Shown here piece after piece: positions 58,001-64,000 of a stretch of 64,000 nucleotides of DNA. The translations under genes and the position numbers were made by a program. The DNA comes from Takakia lepidozioides. Its lineage: Eukaryota > Streptophyta > Takakiopsida > Takakiales > Takakiaceae. The stretch is from NCBI GenBank assembly GCA_030704615.1, contig CM060734.1:53274042-53338041 (forward strand), in the 5' to 3' direction. Below the pieces are notes generated by a model, which did no database searches, had not been told where the DNA came from, and saw only the letters and a program-made list of their open reading frames with translations. Each line of letters starts with the position of its first letter. The first letter of the stretch is position 1.

Positions 58001-60163
58001 TTCTGGAGGAGGCGTTGAAATGCCCATCTGATGGTCTCCGGAAGGGACAGGTTGGTCTCTTGTCTGCCTGCCTTCTGTTTAGATGTCTTGTGATTTGTGC
58101 ATTGCTAAAATTGTGGGACATTCCTCTGCAGGCACTGAACAACTTGGGAAGTGTCTACGTGGATTGTAGCCAATTCAAGCTTGCAGCAGATTGCTACGTA
58201 AGTGCTCTCAAGATCAGACATACACGTGCTCATCAGGGACTGGCTCGCGTACATGCATTGCAAGGTGATAGGAAATCTGCACACGAAGAAATGACAAGGC
58301 TTATTGAAAAAGCCCGTAACAATGCATCTGCATATGAGAAACGGTCTGAATATTGCGAACGCGACATGACAATGGCAGACCTTAGCATGGTCACCCAGCT
58401 GGATCCACTCCGCACATATCCCTATAGGTACCGCGCTGCAGGCAAGTATCTGTTCCCTTCTGCTGGTCCTTGTAGTGGGTCAAACTTGCCCGAGGCAACT
58501 TTTTACTCCTCTTTTTACTCTTCAAAGCATCTTTGAGTGGCGTCCAGTTTCGTGTCACATGCTTATGTAAGAGGAAAATGAAGTATGAAAGCTATCAAGG
58601 ACTACTTCAAACATTTATGCCTTGTGGGATGCACACGGAAAGTGCTCGACCTATTGTTTATGAGTATAAATGGGGTGAGTGAAAGGAGTAAACTGCTCAG
58701 AATTATCTGCTGCTTTGCACTGCCCCCACCTGATCCATGTGCAACTGTCGGTAAGTCATTGGCAGGGGTTGGAAAGGGACATTGATCTCAGTTTTCCTTT
58801 TCTGTTATGCTTTTGAAAGCTAACGTTGTTGCAGTGTACTGCTGATACACTCATGGATGGAGGTGGATGCAAGTGCTCTGTCAGCAACATCAAGCTGAGA
58901 CATTCAGCTTTGGAGCTGTAGTATCACAGGCTGTTGACGGGATATGGCAAAGCCGTCAGTCAATGACGCCTCTCACTTACTTTGCTGTTTGCCTGGAGTG
59001 CAGGGGCCACAGACAGTAGCAGTAACCAACAGACTTAGAAGTTAGTCCTTAGGATCCTTGGTGTGCTCTCTCTTCAAGGCAAATGCTATGTTGCCTTGCA
59101 TTTGCAGCACGCCCTTGGTGCCAACAGAAGTACTAAACTCATTTTCAGTCTTCTGAAACTGGATTGTGGATGGCTGCATTATTGCTGCCATACTGTTGTG
59201 TGGAGTTTAGACCTGAGTGGGACCAAATTTCATGTCTGGGTCTTGGAAGGTCGGTATCCCTTCAGCACTATGGCTTGGTTGCCCATCGTAGCCAAGGTCA
59301 ACCCAGGACAGTCAAAAGTACATGTTGTAACTGCAACCAGAATGCTGTTGCGCTTGTATAAGGTCCCATGATATCCCAAAAGATGGCATAGACTGTTGAG
59401 TGAACTCCGGGTGGTAAGGGCTGAGTCAAGTCTGTATGCTGAAGAATGCTGGCTCTTCATGCTAGGTTTACCTGTATCTAAACCCAAGATAAAAGTTGAG
59501 TGTTGACGTTGATGGTTGCTGGACGTTTGCTTATGTGGCCAATCTTGAAGTGGACCACTTCCCTTGTCCTCTGCTTTTGACGAGGTTTCTGAGGGGTGGT
59601 GGATTAAGTGACTGATATATAAACATATCTTTTAGGGGTAGGATCCACAAGCAAGCTGTACTGATGGACGTGAAGAGCAAGGGGTACTAGCAAAGTTCTG
59701 TTGAATATTATGAAAAAGCTTGTGCTATTCATGATTGTAACTTGACTTACTGGAGCTTACACTTAGTTTGGTTCGACACCCTCTATTAGACTAGATGAAT
59801 AGGAATGAAAAGGTTCGGTAAGCTCTGGAAAAGGATTGTGGAAGTCTCCCAAGTACTAGTTAGGGGTCCTCATCAAGTGTGTTTATGCAGCTTGTTCACT
59901 GCAAACTGGGATGTGGGGACTGATTTAAGGGTCTGGGTTCAGTGTTGATGGATGGCCGCAAGGAGAGGGAAGCAATCATGGAGCTGAGCAAGGCAATATC
60001 GTTTAAAGCTGATCTGCAACTGCTGCACCTACGTGCTGCCTTCCATGAGTGCAACGAGGACTTGTATGGAGCACGTCGCGACTGTCGTGCTGCCCTCTCA
60101 GTGGACCCTACTCATCGGGAGACGTTGGAGTTGCATAATCGCGTGCACAGTCGGGAACCCTAA
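55071..60163 (+). CDS. EOL: ETO1/EOL-like BTB-TPR protein
   Basis: Five coding exons, 55071-55249, 55648-57402, 57759-58050, 58132-58441 and 59943-60163, join in frame to 918 residues; Arabidopsis ETO1/EOL proteins have about 890-950. The start MRSFRMADGCRSSQVHAV matches the family N-terminus. Then come LEPFFKPVDYVEILSEIHEE, LYLEQSFVFRGLGETKLLRR, a BTB domain from about residue 210 (NDIVFHIGDSQVHCNRQRMA), and TPR-rich sequence to the end (YPYKYRAAALMDEQK, LNNLGSVYVDCSQFKLAADC, YPYRYRAAVLMDGRKEREAI). In Arabidopsis these proteins link CUL3 ubiquitin ligase (BTB) to type-2 ACC synthases (TPR) and limit ethylene synthesis; the target here is not known. Intron 3 is 81 bases, in frame and free of stops. 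Intron 4 starts GC (GCAG|GCAAGT) and ends TTCAG. No disruption is seen. Confidence 0.93.
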
Positions 60164-60184
60164 TTTTGTGACTGACTGTTGCAG

Positions 60185-60274
60185 ATCAAGGGGACCAAAT
60201 TTGTGGTCCTTTTGGCAACCAACTGGAAAGCCATGAGGGGGAGTTGCCAAGGACCAAGTTTGGTCCCTTGTGAT
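60185..60274. repeat. Imperfect foldback in the ETO1-like 3' region
   Basis: The left arm starts ATCAAGGGGACCAAATTTG and includes TGGTCCTTTTGGCAAC (60185-60219). It pairs with the right arm GTTGCCAAGGACCAAGTTTG followed by GTCCCTTGTGAT (60243-60274), leaving a loop of about 23 bases. It begins 21 bases after the stop codon, so it is probably transcribed in the 3' untranslated region. It may be a small MITE-like insertion. Confidence 0.8.
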
Positions 60275-60416
60275 ATATGTCCACCTCCCTTGCCATATAT
60301 ATTTAGTCCCCCCATTTCATTACAATAGCAAATGACCACCATTTGTTTGACGTTTGTGTATTATGGGATGCAATCTAGATTCAATGGCCTAAAGCCATGG
60401 GAACAGGTATTACCTC

Positions 60417-60482
60417 AGTCTCTCAAACCAAGTCTCTCAAACCAAACCAGTCTCTCAAACCAAACCAGTCTCTCAAACCTGG
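60417..60482. repeat. 18-bp tandem repeat AGTCTCTCAAACCAAACC
   Basis: Four units, the first shortened (60417-60430), two perfect (60431-60448 and 60449-60466), and the last diverging at its end. Confidence 0.95.
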
Positions 60483-61539
60483 GAAGTATTTTGCTTGACA
60501 TTGGTTTTTGGTGTTCAATGGAAGTAAATGAATAGAATATCAAGCTAAATTACCCCAGAAATGAGCCAATGTGACTGCTAAAATTGAGTCAATGCCGGGG
60601 CAATGTTTATGAGTCATTGCAGTTTTCCCATTCTCCAAGCTTGCACTAGTAAAGTAGATTATCCAGTGGGTCTCTTGCTGGGCAATGAAGCTCATGCAAG
60701 AGCTATGCCCATTAATGATCACTCCAGCCAGCGTGACACACATCTGTCTCCTCTGTTTACTCTCACATCAGTCTCCTGAATTGGGTTCCGCAGGGCTGTT
60801 TCCAGTAGTCCGTTTGGCCAACATACCCTGCTGGGGAGATCTCATAGTCTCTTGCAGTGGCTTGAGATCAAGAGATGTGTGCACATGTACATGCTTGGGC
60901 ACTATCTGGTCCCTTTGCTACCATAGTCCTGTATGAGCTGAGGTTTGTGCCAAAGTTGGTGATGAAATAGGACAGCTTTCAGCTGTCACCACATGAAGGG
61001 CCATTAACTAAGAGATGGAGTACAAGGGCCAGATGAGAATCAATCATGTGGTAAATGAGCTGTCTATGCCAGTTTGCAAGTGGAAAGTAAACGTCTGAGG
61101 AGTAAAATTCTGCAAGTCCATGGTGCAATTTCCAGGTGAGGGCTGAGACCAAAGTGTGAAAGAAGTAATCACAAGGAAGAAGTCAAATTGGCTTTGTCTT
61201 CTCAACACATGGCCTCTCCCACCAAACCTTCTTGTCCAGACTCGACTCTGCAGCTTCAGTGAATTTGCCACCACCCCACTATGCAGCCCGCAACTGTGTG
61301 AAGAAAAGGGAATGATAGATGTATTCTAGGTAACTGTGTATGACTTGACTTGCCCAGTCAAAGATTCCTTGTTCTAGCCGACCATGTTGATTCTAAATAC
61401 TTGTCTATTACACACGAAGATAATAGGAATAATGTAAGAACTTAATGCACCCGTGCAATCTCTGACAGGATGGTACGCCGGTTTCCGACATGTCAAATCT
61501 CCCCCACCCTCTAGTGACATGGAACTGAAGGAGTGTAAA

Positions 61540-61620
61540 CTGTCGGGGTTACACTACGAGGTGTGTAACTCCACTCGGGGTTACATAGAATGGAGTGTAA
61601 CTCCTCTCGGGGTCACTCAC
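61540..61620. repeat. CGGGGTTACA cluster related to the 44-kb minisatellite
   Basis: Three to four units of the form GTGTAACTCC(A/T)CTCGGGGTTAC follow each other. The core GGGGTTACA is the reverse complement of the TGTAACCCC core that dominates 44050-44440, so both belong to one repeat vocabulary. Confidence 0.6.
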
Positions 61621-62189
61621 ACCTGGTCTCGAAATTTGACTGTGTCCAAATTTGGTGAAGTATAAAATGGACTACCGGTTATCAACCATGGTATTGGAAT
61701 TCAAGTGTGCCATAGAGGCTGATCGAGCCGCTTCCAAACCCTAGTCTAAGGGAGAATAGAGTATCTATCTCAAGGACGGAAAGATACTAGGAGGCTGCCA
61801 GTTGACAAGTGCGGCAAAAAACACAAGGGTCTCAAAAAAGCTACCGCTCTTTCGCTTGTATGTTCTAAAAGCAAGCTGGGTCCTAGAGCGGGTTTTTCTA
61901 AAGGAACGCTGATGCCGCCAATCCACCTCGGACTCCTCTCCATCAGCAGGGGACTGATGCGCACTAAAGGAGCCCCCAGCCATGTGGAATGGTGTCGTTC
62001 CACCAAATTCTCTCAGCCTCCGCATCTCTAGAGCAAATGGTGCCTCCCTTGCCCCACGAGCTGTCAAACTGAGCGAGCAGTTGGTCCCTTCGACCGCTGC
62101 TACACCTGCAAATAACTTCCCTCAACACCCGCCAAGCCTTGGGGGCCTCAGACAAGAGGTCTGAGTGAACCAAACATAAAATCACCAAA

Positions 62190-62310
62190 AAAAAACCATA
62201 GTATCACAATAGCCAATACCAGCCGGGTCCGTGGTTGATACCTTGATTGATACCCGGCCAAAGCCAATATACCAGTCCAACACCGGGTCAAGTCCCTAGC
62301 ATGGAGAGGT
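62190..62310. repeat. Dispersed repeat, copy 2 (first copy near 12.2 kb)
   Basis: This shares GCCAATACCAG and TATACCAGTCCAACACCGG followed by GTCAAGTCCC with 12190-12370, in the same order and orientation. Two short inverted GGGTC/GACCC-type pairs are visible, hinting at a foldback element. Confidence 0.55.
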
Positions 62311-62700
62311 TATTATGAAAGAGGTTATTTTCTCCTCTCACTATAACTAAGCCCTGATTTGTGAGCTGTCGCTCCCAGGTGTTTCCCTTTAAAAAAAAAG
62401 TAAAGCAAAAGGAAAGTGTTGGTGAGAGGGGCTGGCAAGGAGGCAGCGGAGCTGTCAAAGTGCAGGCGCTGCCGGCCAGCCAAGCAGGGCCAGTGTTGGT
62501 TGCTCAAACACTGCTGCCATCTCTTGCTCGCATCACTGCACTTATGCCAGTGTTTATTTTGCATGTGGGTGCTGTTGATTCTCTCTGACGTCTGGCTGTG
62601 AAGCTTGGATTGGCACTTGGGGTTGAGGCTCTGCAACAGGGGGTGTGATTGCTTGTGGGTAGTGTATGCTGTCCATGCTTGAGACGCAGACTACAAGCGC

Positions 62701-63754
62701 ATGGCAGCGGGAGGTTTTGCACAGGCGGAGAAGCATGTGGCGAATTTGTTCCTGCTGCCATCCTTCCCGTTATGGCAACTTCTCATAGTGGCGTGCGTGC
62801 TGAGCTGGTTGGTGTTGGCGCGCTTTTACCTGCTTACCCAGCGCATTCGCTCGGCTGTGCAGCCCTTTGTTACGTCATGGGTAGAGAAGGGCATACCAAT
62901 GGTCCTCAGAATTCAGGTGGGCTTTCTGTCTGTGTTGAATCTGGGAGAGGTTGTGTGATGCATTCCGGAAAGGTGGGGTTCGCGTTACTACTTCTGGTGT
63001 TAGGGAATTCGTCACGTAGATGTCTTACAGTGAAGGGGATTGGCACCCAGTATTGAGGATTTAGGAATGAGTCACAAGCAGGGGGTAGTTTGCCTTGGAT
63101 TTATAGGCTTGTAATGAGCTGGTAACGTCTCAAAGAAGCAGTTGTTTGAGAAGTTGGGCTAGTTAACGGGGGTGCCACCTCCTCTATTGCCATTCTTCAG
63201 GAACAGCGGTATGTAGATGAGATAGACTTTTATGCAGGGTTCTACAAGTGCGTTGTATAGCTGCATAGCCCTTCCACATGTCAGAGTACCGATATCAACA
63301 CACCTAGCTTTGCAGCGCTACCATTACCACTTGTGTCTGGAAAAGGTCGTGACTGATGATTTAAGAAGCGTTTTTAAGTCTGTCCGTAATTTAGAAGAGG
63401 AATTGGCAGTGGATCTAAAAGACCGAGGTGTACAACCCTTCTTAACAAACTAGCTTTTCACGCATCATTCACCACTTCAGTCATTTTTGAGCCCAGTGCT
63501 TCTGGCTTGTCTATCTGCTCCTACTTCATATTTTCTTTTTGATGCCTGAAGAACGATACTTGAGTAATTTCGAGGGGATTCTGCCATGGGAAAGTTGCCA
63601 TAGAGCCAGGAGCTGCTTGACGTTAATTGATTTTGGGCGTTTGTTGTCAATATTGCAGAAATGGGAGCATCCTCTTCTGGACATCCTTTTGGCTTCTATA
63701 GCAAGTGTAGTCTCAGTGGAGTTTTATACAGCGTTTCTTCCACTGCTTTTCTGG
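62701..63754 (+). CDS. LPPD: LPP-delta/SPP1-like lipid phosphatase, N-terminal exons only
   Basis: Two coding exons, 62701-62916 and 63659-63754, join in phase 0 (LRIQ|KWEH) and end at a GT donor (TGG|GTATTT). The gene continues past the right edge. The first 104 residues start MAAGGFAQAEKHVANLFLLP and include a membrane segment (LWQLLIVACVLSWLVLARFY), VQPFVTSWVEKGIPMVLRIQ, then LLDILLASIASVVSVEFYTA followed by FLPLLFW. The last block closely matches plant LPP-delta/SPP1, an endoplasmic-reticulum phosphatase of long-chain base 1-phosphates such as sphingosine-1-phosphate. The PAP2 catalytic motifs would be in later exons outside the window. Both junctions have normal splice sites. Confidence 0.82.
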
Positions 63755-64000
63755 GTATTTTCCTGAGCAGTCGTGAAATGTTGCTGAGTTGTTTGTTTCC
63801 TTGATGACTGTATGTTGATGGGTGCCTTTGGTAATCCTAGTGTTGTGTACGAGCGAGTTTAGAAAAATATCAGAAATTTGAAATTCCAGAAATTCACCCT
63901 CTGATAGAGAAGATGTGGGTGTGATTTCCTTGAGTTTTAGCCTTCATCACAAATTTGCATGAGCTCTTAAGACAGTGGCAAGTACTTCTGTCGGGAGGCA

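Larger units (their letters stand above)
60483..62700. other. Intergenic with dispersed repeats, no gene recognised
   Basis: No coding motif is supported. It holds a CGGGGTTACA cluster (61540-61620), a repeat shared with 12.2-12.4 kb (62190-62310), and the presumed promoter of the lipid phosphatase gene. A 100-codon minus-strand frame at 61765-62067 is open but matches nothing I can name. Confidence 0.45.

Noticed and set aside
61765-62067. Minus-strand 100-codon frame with a basic stretch (HQRSFRKTRSRTQLAFRTYK)
   Set aside because: Considered as an organelle-derived insert because of its style, but I could not match it to any named plastid or mitochondrial gene, so no call is made.
1-64000. 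tRNA or rRNA genes
   Set aside because: I saw no convincing tRNA arms or rRNA segments on either strand. A covariance-model scan would be needed to exclude them.

Overview
The window is nuclear DNA of a streptophyte (a land plant or close algal relative). Genes are split by GT-AG introns and widely spaced. The recognisable proteins are plant-specific: a DYW-class PPR protein, chloroplast outer-envelope OEP37 and OEP80, an MKP1-type phosphatase, plant-type TOM9, an ETO1/EOL BTB-TPR protein, and OSB-type PDF-motif exons. The style of the PPR repeats and the abundance of old retroelements suggest a non-flowering lineage such as a moss, lycophyte, fern or charophyte. I cannot place it more precisely from the sequence.

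Layout. 1-2.2 kb: a possible transposase-like fragment and a short inverted-repeat cluster. 2.3-4.3 kb: a decayed Ty3/gypsy element (minus strand). 4.55-10.56 kb: an L1-type LINE whose 5' half (ORF1 plus endonuclease) is inverted relative to its 3' half (reverse transcriptase to poly(A)), the pattern left by twin priming. 10.6-13.2 kb: no gene seen. 13.28-16.72 kb: MKP1-like phosphatase (minus). 17.1-17.7 kb: a doubtful small gene. 18.54-25.66 kb: OEP37, with a broken LINE in its last intron. 26.87-34.13 kb: OEP80, sixteen coding exons. 35.84-36.13 kb: TOM9 (minus). 37.69-40.93 kb: a DYW-PPR gene with an expanded, near-identical 303-bp repeat array, whose reading frame runs on at its N-side into an OSB-type PDF-motif exon. 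40.9-43.9 kb: further tandem copies of that split exon pair. 44.0-44.5 kb: a TGTAACCCC-rich repeat. 45.0-52.7 kb: a decayed CACTA (En/Spm) element carrying a TNP1-like gene that contains an FCP1/HAD phosphatase-like segment. 52.7-52.96 kb: three hairpin repeats. 55.07-60.16 kb: ETO1-like gene, five coding exons. 62.70 kb to the right edge: first two exons of an LPP-delta/SPP1-type lipid phosphatase.

Functional themes. OEP37, OEP80 and TOM9 are three consecutive recognisable genes, and all encode outer-membrane proteins of plastids or mitochondria. OEP80 is a beta-barrel assembly factor and OEP37 is a beta-barrel. MKP1 (stress MAPK shut-off) and ETO1 (turnover of type-2 ACC synthase in angiosperms) are signalling regulators. 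The PPR protein should act on organelle transcripts. Exon structures for OEP37, OEP80, ETO1, MKP1 and the lipid phosphatase were assembled by hand from reading frame, splice sites and remembered family sequence; every junction keeps the frame.
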